Below, piece after piece: positions 32,668 to 41,467 of a stretch of 64,000 nt of DNA. A program made the translations under genes and the position numbers. The notes beneath the pieces are model-generated. The model had not been told where the DNA came from, searched no databases, and was given only the letters and a program-made list of their open reading frames with translations. Position 1 is the stretch's first letter; each line of letters opens with the position of its first letter. This DNA comes from Pseudomonas sp. TH41 (GTDB taxonomy: Bacteria > Pseudomonadota > Gammaproteobacteria > Pseudomonadales > Pseudomonadaceae), in contig NZ_JAEKFH010000006.1 in the NCBI RefSeq assembly GCF_016650695.1, forward strand, positions 1-64,000, given 5' to 3'.

Positions 32668-33882
32668 ATGAAAGCGTTGTCGGCCCTCGCGCCGGAAGTG
32701 CGGCAGTACCTGCTCGTCACGGGCAACTACTGGGCTTTCACCCTCACCGATGGCGCCTTGCGCATGTTGGTGGTGTTGCACTTTCACGCGTTGGGCTACA
32801 GCCCGCTTCAAATCGCGGCGTTGTTTCTGTTCTACGAACTCTTTGGCGTGATCACCAACCTGGTGGGTGGCTACCTCGGCGCTCGGCTGGGTCTGAACCG
32901 AACCATGAACATCGGGCTGGGCCTCCAGGTCGCGGCGCTGCTGATGCTGACGGTTCCTGTCGCCTGGCTAACCATCCCATGGGTGATGGGCGCTCAGGCT
33001 CTATCAGGAATTGCCAAAGACCTGAACAAGATGAGTGCCAAAAGCTCTATCAAGCTACTGGTTCCGGATGGGCAACAGGGAAAGCTCTACAAGTGGGTGG
33101 CGATCCTCACCGGCTCCAAGAACGCACTCAAGGGTGTCGGCTTCTTTCTGGGTGGAGCCTTGCTGGCGCTCATCGGCTTCAAAGGCGCCTTGCTGGCCAT
33201 GGCGGGTGTCCTGGCGCTGATCTGGATCAGCAGCTTGATCCTGTTGAGGAAGGACCTGGGCAAGGCCAAAGCCAAGCCCAAGTTTCGCGACATCCTGTCC
33301 AAGAGCCGGGCGATCAATATCCTCTCGGCGGCGCGGATGTTCCTGTTCGGTGCCCGCGACGTCTGGTTTGTGGTGGCTTTGCCGGTGTACCTGAGCAGTG
33401 TCTTCGGCTGGGATTTCTGGAAGGTTGGCGGCTTTCTTGCGGCCTGGGTGATTGGCTACGGCATCGTGCAGTCCTTCGCGCCCAACATTACCGGAAAGAA
33501 ACGTGGGCACATACCGGACGGTCGTGCGGCATTTCTGTGGGCACTTGCACTGGCGGGCCTGCCCGCGGCCATCGCACTCGGGCTGAACACTGGGCTGTCG
33601 CAACAGGTGGTGCTGCTCGGCGGACTCATGGTCTTTGGTGCGCTGTTTGCGGTGAATTCGTCGCTCCACAGTTACCTTATCGTGTCCTATGCCAAGGAAG
33701 ACGGTGTGTCGCTGGATGTGGGTTTTTACTACATGTCCAACGCCATGGGCCGCCTGATCGGCACGGTGCTCTCCGGCTGGGTTTATCAGGTGTCTGGGCT
33801 GGGGGCGTGCTTATGGATATCGAGCGCCTTCGTGCTGCTCGCAGCCTTGATTTCTATCGGGCTGCCCAGGCATTCGGTGTAG
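32668..33882 (+). CDS. arsJ: organoarsenical efflux MFS transporter ArsJ
   Basis: 404-residue membrane protein of about 12 helices. The N-terminus LVTGNYWAFTLTDGALRMLV and the loop AKDLNKMSAKSSIKLL are strong ArsJ signatures. With the upstream GAPDH it gives arsenate resistance: the enzyme forms 1-arseno-3-phosphoglycerate in the cytoplasm and ArsJ exports it. Only 9 nt separate the GAPDH stop from the ArsJ ATG. No arsB, acr3 or arsC is found nearby, so this cassette handles arsenate by the GAPDH/ArsJ route alone within the window. Confidence 0.92.
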   Translation: MKALSALAPEVRQYLLVTGNYWAFTLTDGALRMLVVLHFHALGYSPLQIAALFLFYELFGVITNLVGGYLGARLGLNRTMNIGLGLQVAALLMLTVPVAWLTIPWVMGAQALSGIAKDLNKMSAKSSIKLLVPDGQQGKLYKWVAILTGSKNALKGVGFFLGGALLALIGFKGALLAMAGVLALIWISSLILLRKDLGKAKAKPKFRDILSKSRAINILSAARMFLFGARDVWFVVALPVYLSSVFGWDFWKVGGFLAAWVIGYGIVQSFAPNITGKKRGHIPDGRAAFLWALALAGLPAAIALGLNTGLSQQVVLLGGLMVFGALFAVNSSLHSYLIVSYAKEDGVSLDVGFYYMSNAMGRLIGTVLSGWVYQVSGLGACLWISSAFVLLAALISIGLPRHSV

Positions 33883-33909
33883 CGAGCATGACTTTAGAGG
33901 AGGCACAGC

Positions 33910-34302
33910 ATGGACCGATTCACGGGTGGTTGCCTGTGTGGCAACGTCAGAATTGAGGCGTCGGGACGTCCCTACCGGGTGGGTATTTGTCACTGTCTCG
34001 ACTGCCGCAAGCATCATGGGGCTCTTTTCCACGCCTCCGCGATTTTCCCTCAGGATGCAGTGACGATCGATGGTGAAACACGCGACTATGCCGGGCGGTT
34101 TTTCTGTCCACGCTGCGGCTCGTCCATTTTCGCCCGCACCGCCGATGAAATCGAAGTGAGCCTGGGATCCCTGGATGCCCCTGACCAACTGATGCCAACC
34201 TACGAAAGCTGGATCGTCCGTCGTGAGTCCTGGTTGCCGCCGTTTCCGCTCACCCGACGATACGAGCGCGATCGCGAGGCCACGGGTCGCTTTGAGGAGT
34301 AG
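33910..34302 (+). CDS. GFA-family (glutathione-dependent formaldehyde-activating-like) protein
   Basis: 130-residue zinc protein. Two Cys-rich zinc sites are visible: GGCLCGNVRIEA and CHCLDCRKHHGALF, then FCPRCGSSIFAR. GFA-family members include a proposed glutathione-formaldehyde activator, but many are of unknown role. A strong AGAGGAGG ribosome site precedes the ATG. It follows arsJ by 27 nt on the same strand and may be co-transcribed; a functional link to arsenic is not established. Confidence 0.85.
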   Translation: MDRFTGGCLCGNVRIEASGRPYRVGICHCLDCRKHHGALFHASAIFPQDAVTIDGETRDYAGRFFCPRCGSSIFARTADEIEVSLGSLDAPDQLMPTYESWIVRRESWLPPFPLTRRYERDREATGRFEE

Positions 34303-34623
34303 GTCGCAGTCAGCCACACGCTCTCGTCCTGGGGCCATTCTCCAATAACAACGCTGATCGGCGCTGAAGCCAAGCCTCATCGGTCGGAAACTGACGCACG
34401 CGTGACTTCACTCCTCGAGCTTGTGGCATTTATCGCTTGGGCCCGGACTCGATTCACAAGCCCCTGACACCTCGGTATTGCGCTGATCGTGGCCTTGCAA
34501 TGATCCCGAAAAAATAATGACAAAAACATCAATATTGAAATCTGTCTCAATTTTACATATCTTGACCCTGCCTGACGATGAGACCTGAGTGCCTCACGAC
34601 TTCAATCACAACAAGGGCTCGAG
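34303..34623 (+). promoter_or_regulatory. promoter region of the FAD-hydroxylase gene
   Basis: 321 bp. A sigma70-like promoter is at 34535-34563: TTGAAA, a 17-bp spacer, TATCTT. An inverted repeat ATTGA (34534-34538)/TCAAT (34547-34551) overlaps it and could be an operator for the co-transcribed TetR regulator at 36285. The 5' part is plain GC-rich sequence without a recognised gene. Confidence 0.5.
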
Positions 34624-36282
34624 ATGAACAACAACAAGAAAGTTTGCGAATTGCCTCCCGCCGCCGTCGACGTGCTGGTCATCGGTAACGGTCCGGTAGG
34701 TGCGACAATCGCGGCGCTGCTCGGCCGCTATGGGGTAACGACCCTGGTGCTGGACAAGACCCATGAGGTCCTACTGATGCCTCGTGCCATTGCTCTGGAC
34801 AATGAGGCGCTGCGCATCCTGCAACTCGCCGGTTTGTCGGAAGACGCTTTCGAGAAGATCGTTATCCCTGAAGTGAAAATGCACTCCCCGGTGCTCGGGC
34901 AGTTCGGTCGAGCCAATACTGAGGGGTGCATCGATGGCCATCCGAAACTTGTGACGTTCTATCAACCCGACCTCGAACACGCGATGCGCAGCCAGGTCTC
35001 CCGGCTGAAGTCAGTGACCAGTCTTGGTGGCTTCGAGCTTGAGAGTCTGGTCGAGGAGTCGGATTGCGTTGTCGCCTCCGTACGGGATCAGAATGGGCAA
35101 TCGCATTCCGTTCGCGCCCAGTACCTGATCGGAGCGGATGGCGCTAGCTCCAGGGTCAGAGGGCTGATTGGCGAGGAGTTCGAAGGGCAGACCTATGCGG
35201 AGGATTGGCTGATTGTCGATGTCAAGAACCGGCATAAGTCAGCGATTGATCACGTTGAGTTTCTCTGTAATCCGCGCCGCCCGACGCCGCACATGCCTGC
35301 ACCCGGCGGCAGGGAACGTTGGGAGTTCATGCTGCAACCCGGCGAGTCCCGGGAAGAGCTGGAAAGCCCGGAAAGCATAGCCCGGTTGATCGCGCCGTGG
35401 ATCAACCCGCAGGAGCTGGAAATCGAGCGCAAGGCGGTGTATCGATTCCACGCGCGGTGCTGCAACAGATTCAGCAAGGGACGCGTCTTTCTCGCCGGCG
35501 ACGCAGCGCACATCACCCCTCCTTTTGTCGGGCAGGGCCTCGTAGCGGGACTTCGAGATGGCGCCAACCTTGCCTGGAAACTGGCCTGGGTCCTTCGCGG
35601 CCATGCCACGCCTGCGATACTCGATAGCTATGATGTAGAGCGCCGCCCCCATGCCCGGGCGATGATCAATCTGGCGAAACTCATGGGCCGCATGGTGATG
35701 CCCAAGAACAAGATCGCAGCGTTCTTTATCCACGGCTTGATGCGCACGCTGGCGTTGACTCCCGCCACCAGGAGGTACTTCGAACAGCTGGACATCAAGC
35801 CGAAGAACACCTTCAAACACGGCCTGTTCGTGCAGCATCGTCGGGGCGACAAGCTGGTACGTGGCAGCCTGTTTCCCCAGGCCTGGACTCGCAACCTGCA
35901 AAAGCAGATCAAACTGAGCGACGATGCTCTGGGAGATAGCCTGACCCTGGTTGGATTCGGTGTGGACCCGTTGTCACTGCTCACCCCTGATCAGATCGTT
36001 TCCTGGGAAAAAATGGGAGGCCACTTTTTAGAGATCAGAGCACGCGGCCAACGCTCCGGCGGCAGCTGTGACTTCATCGAAGACATGAACCATGAGATCC
36101 TGCCGCTGGCTGCCAAGGGAACGCTCGTCGCGGTTCGCCCCGACCGTATCATCATGCACCACGCCCCTGGCACAGAGGCGGACAGTCTCCTTCGTGCCTG
36201 CCAGGGCCTGTTGGCTAGCGAAGATGCCACTCCTGATAGCGTTTCCGTTACCATCAACGAGCCCATTAAATTACGAGCTTGA
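34624..36282 (+). CDS. FAD-dependent aromatic hydroxylase (MhpA-like)
   Basis: 552-residue flavoprotein monooxygenase. The FAD/NAD-binding GxGxxG is VIGNGPVGATIAALLG (residues about 20-35), the DG motif is IGADGASSRVRG, and the GD motif is FLAGDAAHITPPFVGQGLVA. Length and C-terminal thioredoxin-like region match class A hydroxylases such as MhpA (3-(3-hydroxyphenyl)propionate 2-hydroxylase). It should add an ortho hydroxyl to a phenolic substrate, making a catechol. The start codon is followed at once by AACAACAACAAGAA (34627-34640), a strong Crc/Hfq CA motif. A TetR gene begins 2 nt after the stop. The substrate cannot be fixed; neighbours suggest an alkyl- or carboxyalkyl-phenol. Confidence 0.87.
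   Translation: MNNNKKVCELPPAAVDVLVIGNGPVGATIAALLGRYGVTTLVLDKTHEVLLMPRAIALDNEALRILQLAGLSEDAFEKIVIPEVKMHSPVLGQFGRANTEGCIDGHPKLVTFYQPDLEHAMRSQVSRLKSVTSLGGFELESLVEESDCVVASVRDQNGQSHSVRAQYLIGADGASSRVRGLIGEEFEGQTYAEDWLIVDVKNRHKSAIDHVEFLCNPRRPTPHMPAPGGRERWEFMLQPGESREELESPESIARLIAPWINPQELEIERKAVYRFHARCCNRFSKGRVFLAGDAAHITPPFVGQGLVAGLRDGANLAWKLAWVLRGHATPAILDSYDVERRPHARAMINLAKLMGRMVMPKNKIAAFFIHGLMRTLALTPATRRYFEQLDIKPKNTFKHGLFVQHRRGDKLVRGSLFPQAWTRNLQKQIKLSDDALGDSLTLVGFGVDPLSLLTPDQIVSWEKMGGHFLEIRARGQRSGGSCDFIEDMNHEILPLAAKGTLVAVRPDRIIMHHAPGTEADSLLRACQGLLASEDATPDSVSVTINEPIKLRA
34627..34641 (+). promoter_or_regulatory. Crc/Hfq-type CA motif within the translation start
   Basis: AACAACAACAAGAAA, immediately after the ATG of the hydroxylase, contains several AANAANAA matches. 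It is typical of Hfq/Crc translational repression targets in Pseudomonas catabolic mRNAs. The motif is seen; function is inferred. Confidence 0.5.
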
Positions 36283-36284
36283 TC

Positions 36285-36932
36285 ATGCATTCCCCCATTC
36301 TTCCTTTAGAAGCGACTGCGTCACAACCTCTCACCAGAGGCCACAAGAAGCGTGAGCGCACCCGTCGCGGCCTGGTGGACGCGGCATTGCGTCTCATCGC
36401 ACGCAAGGAGGTGGGGGAGATTGCACTGCTCGAGGTCGCCGCTGAGGCCGCGGTATCCAACGGCACCATCTACAACTATTTTCGAACGCGTGACGAAGTT
36501 CTAGAGGCGGTGGGCATCGCCATGGCCGCCGAGTTTTCTGATGCCATTTCCGTCTTGAGCTCGGACGTGCAGTGTGGTGCGCAGCGGCTTTCGATTGGCG
36601 TTCGCATGTTTGTATGTCGGGCCGCCGCCGACCACCAATGGGCGAATGCGCTGCTGCGCATCATCCATTTCGACCAGGCAATGCGCTCGCGCTTGGCGGC
36701 CCATATACTTGGCGATCTGCGTGAGGGGCTGCGTGCAGGTACTTTTGCTTACGAGGACGAAGGGGTCGCCCTGGACATCGTCTTATCATGCACAACCGGA
36801 GCAATGCGCTCAGTTGTCGAGGGGCGTGCAGTGGCGGAGCACGATCTGCGGGTCGCCGAAATGATTCTCCTGGCTCTGGGCGTAACAGCTGCCAGAGCCA
36901 GGAGGATCGCCGGCAAGCCGCTACCGGCCTGA
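36285..36932 (+). CDS. TetR-family transcriptional regulator
   Basis: 215-residue TetR-type protein. The N-terminal helix-turn-helix comprises residues about 25-70, with EVAAEAAVSNGTIYNYFRTR giving the recognition helix. The C-terminal ligand domain is not specific. ATG at 36285 lies 2 nt after the hydroxylase stop, so the two are co-transcribed; an in-frame TTG at 36279 is possible. It probably controls the hydroxylase promoter and senses the pathway substrate or product. A second TetR gene stands at 38543. Confidence 0.87.
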   Translation: MHSPILPLEATASQPLTRGHKKRERTRRGLVDAALRLIARKEVGEIALLEVAAEAAVSNGTIYNYFRTRDEVLEAVGIAMAAEFSDAISVLSSDVQCGAQRLSIGVRMFVCRAAADHQWANALLRIIHFDQAMRSRLAAHILGDLREGLRAGTFAYEDEGVALDIVLSCTTGAMRSVVEGRAVAEHDLRVAEMILLALGVTAARARRIAGKPLPA

Positions 36933-36953
36933 TCTGGTGTCATCCTTGATCGG

Positions 36954-38189
36954 TCAGGCTTGATCAATCCATTGCCGATAGCTCTTCGCCTGGCGACGAG
37001 ACTTCAGCTGATTGCCGATCAATGCCAAGAGGGGCGACGTCCTGGGTTTTGTCCGTTTCCCTTGGCTCAGCAAGCCAAGCTGCTTCTTGATCACCGACGC
37101 CACTGCGAGCGATGCCAGCGCCTTGTTCTTCCAGCGAACGACGATGGGCTCCACTTTGATGTCCCGACCTGCCATCCACTGGCTCGGCAGGGCTGGCTCG
37201 ATTGCCAGCGCCGTGGCAAGTCCGACCATCGACACCGAGCCGCTCACCACTCGCTCAGCGACCTCCTTTCTACGCACTCCGCCAGTGACCATCAGCGGCA
37301 TGCGCGCTATTTCTCCTATTTTCTCCGCGAACTCCAGAAAGTAGGCTTCTCGAGCCAAGCGGCTGCCATCGCGGGTCTGCCCCTGCATCGCCGGGCTTTC
37401 GTAGCTACCACCCGACAACTCGACCAGGTCGACCGCCTTGGTGTTGAGCATTTCCACTACACGAGCCGCATCCTCGGCATCGAAACCACCCCGCTGAAAG
37501 TCTGCGGAATTGAGCTTCACAGCGACGCAAAAGATCGGTGCCACGCGCTGACGTATGGCGTCGATGGTTTGCAGCAGGATTTGCGCACGATTTTCCAGGC
37601 TGCCGCCCCAGCGGTCGTCACGTCGGTTGGTCAAGGGCGAAAGGAATTGGCTGAACAGGTAGCCATGCGCTGCGTGAATTTCCACGCCAGTGAATCCGGC
37701 TCGCTCTGCCAACACCGCCGCTTGGGTATAGCGCTCAATCAGTTCTTCGATCTCCTGCTCATCCAAGGCCCTGGGCGGCACAAATGCTTTTGAAAGTCCG
37801 GGGATATCGACCGCAACGGCGGAGGGGCCCCTTGCCGGTTGCCCCATTGAAGCCAATAGCTGCCGTCCGGGATGATTGATTTGCATCCAGGCCTGGGCCC
37901 CACGACTGCGGCAGGCATCGGCCCATAGCCGGAAATCCACCAGGTTCCGATCGTCCTCAAGCACGACGCCAGCCGGTCCGGTCAAGGCGTGGCGATCAAC
38001 CATGACGTTGCCAGTGATGATCAGGCCGGCCCCACCCTCCGCCCAACGCCGATAGAGCTTAACCAGCGCTTCCCCTGGAGCGTGATCCTCATTGGCAAGG
38101 TTCTCCTCCATGGCAGCCTTGGCAATTCGGTTTGGAATCACCGTGCCGTTAGGCAATCGAAGCGGTTTGAAGAGCTTTGAGCCGGTCAT
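36954..38189 (-). CDS. NADH:flavin oxidoreductase (old yellow enzyme family)
   Basis: 411-residue FMN enzyme of the OYE family in the single-barrel, 2-enoate-reductase-like branch without the iron-sulfur domain. Conserved parts are PNRIAKAAMEENLA at the N-terminus, EIHAAHGYLFSQFLSPLTNR with the active-site His and FMN contacts, and LMVTGGVRR in the C-terminal phosphate site. It should reduce an activated alkene of a substrate or ring-cleavage product with NAD(P)H. It is divergent from the TetR gene at 38543. Its likely promoter (TTGACA at 38374-38379 on the minus strand) carries a perfect TGAACAC palindrome in the spacer. Confidence 0.87.
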   Translation of the reverse strand: MTGSKLFKPLRLPNGTVIPNRIAKAAMEENLANEDHAPGEALVKLYRRWAEGGAGLIITGNVMVDRHALTGPAGVVLEDDRNLVDFRLWADACRSRGAQAWMQINHPGRQLLASMGQPARGPSAVAVDIPGLSKAFVPPRALDEQEIEELIERYTQAAVLAERAGFTGVEIHAAHGYLFSQFLSPLTNRRDDRWGGSLENRAQILLQTIDAIRQRVAPIFCVAVKLNSADFQRGGFDAEDAARVVEMLNTKAVDLVELSGGSYESPAMQGQTRDGSRLAREAYFLEFAEKIGEIARMPLMVTGGVRRKEVAERVVSGSVSMVGLATALAIEPALPSQWMAGRDIKVEPIVVRWKNKALASLAVASVIKKQLGLLSQGKRTKPRTSPLLALIGNQLKSRRQAKSYRQWIDQA

Positions 38190-38353
38190 GTTCTGTCCTT
38201 CAGCTAATGAAAATTCGGCCAGCCATCGCTAAGGGTCATACCGTTTGAGCACCGTCTGCGCAGTGCTTGCTCAGGTTGTTGAGGTCCTGGTTTGCATCGA
38301 TGGGCCGGCTTAATGGCCTGCCGGGAAGGCGAGCCTCAAATACGATACGTAGC

Positions 38354-38379
38354 TGAACACGCGTGTTCATTTGTGTCAA
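38354..38379 (-). promoter_or_regulatory. operator within promoter of the OYE gene
   Basis: TGAACACGCGTGTTCA (38354-38369) is a perfect 16-bp palindrome. On the minus strand it lies in the 17-bp spacer between a TTGACA -35 (complement of 38374-38379) and a TCAGCT-like -10. A second TGAACAC-N2-GTGTTCA site is at 38496. These are probably sites for the adjacent TetR protein. Confidence 0.7.
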
Positions 38380-38484
38380 TGTGCAGAGCCCTCCATCGGT
38401 CTTGCCATATCAATCCAGCCATCCGGTTTTTCGGGCATATAACGGTTTTCATTGGGCTTTACGTACTTAATTCAAAAAACGTTG

Positions 38485-38513
38485 TTGACGTAATCTGAAC
38501 ACAGGTGTTCAAT
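38485..38513 (+). promoter_or_regulatory. operator within promoter of the TetR gene
   Basis: TTGACG -35 (38485-38490), a 17-bp spacer and a TTCAAT -10 (38508-38513). TGAACACAGGTGTTCA (38496-38511), matching the site at 38354 except in the two central bases, covers the spacer and start of the -10. This layout suggests autorepression by the TetR protein starting at 38543. Confidence 0.7.
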
Positions 38514-38542
38514 CAGGCCATAAGGTAATCCTGGAGAGAACC

Positions 38543-39157
38543 GTGGAATCCCTAAATCCAACACAGCGCCGCATTCATCAAGCCGCCTTTCGCCTGTTCG
38601 CCGAGAGAGGCACCTCACAAGTGAACATTCTCGACCTCGCACAAGAGGCAGGCGTGGCGCGCGGAACGGTCTATAGCAATATCGACAGCATGGAAAGCCT
38701 GTTCGAGGCAGTCGCTGGCCATCTTGCGAGGGAGATGCATGAGCGCGTCAACAAGAGCTTCAACTCCCTCTCCGATCCGGCTCAGCGCCTTGCCAATGGC
38801 ATTCGATTTTTCATTCGTCGAGCGCACGAGGACTCCCAGTGGGGGGCATTCATCCATAAATTCGCCATGAGCAATTCTTCGTTGCGCGAAATGTTTAGCA
38901 GCCAAGCGGCTACGGATCTTCTGAGCGGGCTTTCCACTGGGCGCTACACGTTTGCGCAGGAGCAATTGCTCTCAGTACTGACGATGATTTCGAGCAGTGT
39001 CCTGGGCTCAATTTTCCTGGTACTGGAAGGTCACAGAACGTGGCGCGAATCCGGCTCTGACACCGCCGAGCTGGTACTGCGGGCGTTGGGTGTGCCGCCA
39101 GAGGAGGCTCGTGCGGTGGCGACCAAAGAGTTGCCGGCACTTCCGTCCCTCGACTGA
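38543..39157 (+). CDS. TetR/AcrR-family regulator
   Basis: 204-residue TetR protein. The N-terminal DNA-binding domain is residues about 5-55 (RRIHQAAFRLFAERGTSQVN, then AGVARGTVYSNIDSMESLF), with a larger hydrophobic ligand domain behind. It is divergent from the OYE gene; the 353-bp intergenic region contains two near-identical 16-bp palindromes, each within a promoter, the expected sites for this protein. It should be derepressed by an intermediate or substrate of the pathway encoded around it. The start ATG at 38543 is preceded by GGAGAGAACC. Confidence 0.88.
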   Translation: MESLNPTQRRIHQAAFRLFAERGTSQVNILDLAQEAGVARGTVYSNIDSMESLFEAVAGHLAREMHERVNKSFNSLSDPAQRLANGIRFFIRRAHEDSQWGAFIHKFAMSNSSLREMFSSQAATDLLSGLSTGRYTFAQEQLLSVLTMISSSVLGSIFLVLEGHRTWRESGSDTAELVLRALGVPPEEARAVATKELPALPSLD

Positions 39158-39183
39158 GCCTGTAACTGACTTAACTAGATAAC

Positions 39184-39203
39184 ACCCCTGGTTTTTCAGG
39201 GGT
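39184..39203 (+). terminator. weak terminator-like hairpin
   Basis: ACCCCTG (39184-39190) and CAGGGGT (39197-39203) with a loop GTTTTT, 27 nt after the TetR stop. No T-tract follows; it may only partly separate the TetR gene from the VOC gene. Confidence 0.35.
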
Positions 39204-39243
39204 TCGGGACAGCTTTGCCCTAAAAACCCGGAAAACAAGAACA

Positions 39244-40335
39244 ATGAACAACAAAATCGAATTGCACCGGTTGGCGACACAACAGCCCGCCCGGCATCCG
39301 CAGCCGACGGTGAAGGCCCAGGATCTGACTCACCTGATCTTTCAAAGGCCAGACTTGAATGAGGCGGCGCGTTTCCTGACCGACTTCGGCCTGACGGTCA
39401 GTCGGCAGGACGCCGATACGCTCTATCTACGGGCGACCGATGCCACTTCCTATTGTTACCGTGTCCATCGTGCAGAACATGCACGTTTTATCGGGTTCGG
39501 ACTTGCAGTGCAGTCTCTGGAAGATCTGGAAAAGCTCACTCGAATCCCAGGGGCTTCATCGGTTGAGAAGTCGGAACATCCTGGCAAAGGGTATTACGTC
39601 AGGCTGACTGATCCGTCCGGTTTCATTGTGGAAGCCGTTTGCGACCAGACTCCAGGTAAAACTCTTGAACATAGAGCTCCTCTTCCTTGGAATCTGGCGC
39701 AGGAGCAACCGCGAATCAACTCCACGCAGCGCCCACCGATTGCTCCGCCTGAAGTGCTCAGGCTTGGCCATATCGTGATTGAAGTGGCCGAATATCAAGC
39801 GACCTGTGCCTGGTATACGCAGCATTTCGGGTTTATTCCCAGCGATGTGCAAGTACTCCCCGACGGCACACCTATCGTCGCCTTCATGCGCCTTGATCTC
39901 GGTGACATTCCCGCGGCGCACCATACGCTCGCGATAGCGCAAGGGTTCATGGCGACCTATAGCCATAGCGCCTATGAAGTCGTCGATGCAGACGCGGTGG
40001 GTATGGGGCAGCGCGTCCTGCGCGAGCGGGGTTGGGAGCACTCATGGGGAATCGGCCGACACATTCTGGGCAGTCAGATCTTCGATTACTGGCAAGACCC
40101 ATGGGGCGATAAGCACGAGCATTACTGCGACGGGGATATTTTCACGGCCGCTCGGCCGACGGGCATTCATCCGGTAAGCCCCGAGGCAATGGCCCAGTGG
40201 GGGCAGCGCATGCCCAAGAGTTTTACAAAACCCAAGATGAGCGTACCCAATCTGCTTTTGCTGATCCGCAACCTGCGACGCAGCCCGGATTTGACCCTCC
40301 GCAAGTTGATCACACTCATGCGGATGTTCGGGTAG
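39244..40335 (+). CDS. two-module VOC protein, probable extradiol dioxygenase
   Basis: 363 residues, about the size of type I extradiol dioxygenases plus a C-terminal extension. N-terminal and C-terminal VOC modules are present. In the C-terminal one, the metal-binding triad is visible: RLGHIVIEV (His), YSHSAYEV (His), and WGDKHEHYCDGD (Glu). This triad binds Fe(II) in catechol-type meta-cleavage enzymes, so the protein probably opens the ring of the catechol made by the upstream hydroxylase. CA motifs occur at 39234-39241 and 39247-39254, flanking the start codon. It starts an operon with FAH and ligase genes. Extradiol activity is inferred, as VOC proteins with this triad can have other roles. 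Confidence 0.78.
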   Translation: MNNKIELHRLATQQPARHPQPTVKAQDLTHLIFQRPDLNEAARFLTDFGLTVSRQDADTLYLRATDATSYCYRVHRAEHARFIGFGLAVQSLEDLEKLTRIPGASSVEKSEHPGKGYYVRLTDPSGFIVEAVCDQTPGKTLEHRAPLPWNLAQEQPRINSTQRPPIAPPEVLRLGHIVIEVAEYQATCAWYTQHFGFIPSDVQVLPDGTPIVAFMRLDLGDIPAAHHTLAIAQGFMATYSHSAYEVVDADAVGMGQRVLRERGWEHSWGIGRHILGSQIFDYWQDPWGDKHEHYCDGDIFTAARPTGIHPVSPEAMAQWGQRMPKSFTKPKMSVPNLLLLIRNLRRSPDLTLRKLITLMRMFG

Positions 40336-40345
40336 AGCTGCCGCC

Positions 40346-41467
40346 ATGTCGGGCAACTCAACCCAGTACGGCCGGCGGGACGTGCTTAAAGCCGGCGCCT
40401 TGATCGCCGGCGGCTCGTTGGTCTACAGCGTTGCCAGCCCCCCTTCAGAACAACACCACAGTTCCCACGCCACCGAACGCGGGACAAACGCCGCTCCAGG
40501 AGTACCTTCAATGTCTGCTGTACACGTAGTCCGCTTTGAATTTCAGAACGGTATCCACTGGGGCGTGCTTCGCCAGGGCCGTATCACGGTCATCCCCGGT
40601 GTTTTTGAAACCACCGGTGACTTCATTCGCCAGAACAGTATCGACGACCTCGCTCAACTGAAAGGCTCGGAGTTGGAGGAGGGCGAAGTGAAACTGCTGT
40701 CGCCGGTGACCCGTAACCAGCAGTTCGTCTGCCAGGGCGCCAATTACCGTCAGCACATGATCGAATCCGGCATGGACCCGGATGCGAAGAAATTCAACAT
40801 GATCTTCACCAAGGCGACGAGTTGCCTGGTGGCGGCTGACAGCGACCTGATCAAGCCGCGCCACGTGCGCTTCCTTGACTACGAGATCGAACTGGGCCTT
40901 GTGATGAAGCGCTCGATCACCGGCGCCATTGGTGTCACCGACGCCAATCTGCATGAGTTCATTGCAGGCGTCGTCATTGTCAATGACTACTCGGCTCGTG
41001 ACATTCAGATTCCCCAAATGCAGTTCTACAAGGGCAAGAGCTACCGTACTTTTGGTCCGGTCGGTCCCTACCTCTGTCTTCTGGGTGCCAAGGACATGCA
41101 TTACCTGAAAGAACTGCAACTGCGCCTGACAGTCAACGACCAGGTGCGACAGAACGACAGCACGGCCAATCTGGTTTACGGCCCCGCTGAAACCCTCACC
41201 GAACTCTCCGCCTTGCAAGATCTCGCCGTTGGAGACCTGATCGCGACCGGTACTCCTGCCGGCTGCGCGCTAACGATCCCTTCGCCGGGCAAAATGCGCA
41301 TTGCAGCGCTGTTGCCAGAAGCCACCAAGTGGAAACTTTTTCTCAAGGCGCAGGAGAGCCGGACGCAGTATCTCAAGCCCGGTGACGTGGTCGAGGCGCG
41401 CATTCGCAGCGCCGATGGTGTGATCGACCTCGGTGTGCAACGCAATCGAGTGGTGGGGGAAGCCTGA
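40346..41467 (+). CDS. fumarylacetoacetate-hydrolase-family protein with Tat-like leader
   Basis: 373 residues from the first ATG. The FAH domain proper begins near MSAVHVVRFEFQNG (residue 56) and contains LDYEIELGLVM (metal-ligand Glu), VNDYSARDIQ (Asp), and GTPAGCALTIPSPG; it should hydrate or hydrolyse a ring-cleavage product. The 55 residues before it hold YGRRDVLKAGALIAGG, a twin-Arg motif with a hydrophobic stretch, like a Tat leader. An internal ATG at 40511 has AGGAG 8 nt upstream and would give a normal cytoplasmic enzyme. Both starts are therefore credible. Its stop TGA overlaps the ligase start by 1 nt. A Tat leader is unusual for this family. Confidence 0.85.
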   Translation: MSGNSTQYGRRDVLKAGALIAGGSLVYSVASPPSEQHHSSHATERGTNAAPGVPSMSAVHVVRFEFQNGIHWGVLRQGRITVIPGVFETTGDFIRQNSIDDLAQLKGSELEEGEVKLLSPVTRNQQFVCQGANYRQHMIESGMDPDAKKFNMIFTKATSCLVAADSDLIKPRHVRFLDYEIELGLVMKRSITGAIGVTDANLHEFIAGVVIVNDYSARDIQIPQMQFYKGKSYRTFGPVGPYLCLLGAKDMHYLKELQLRLTVNDQVRQNDSTANLVYGPAETLTELSALQDLAVGDLIATGTPAGCALTIPSPGKMRIAALLPEATKWKLFLKAQESRTQYLKPGDVVEARIRSADGVIDLGVQRNRVVGEA

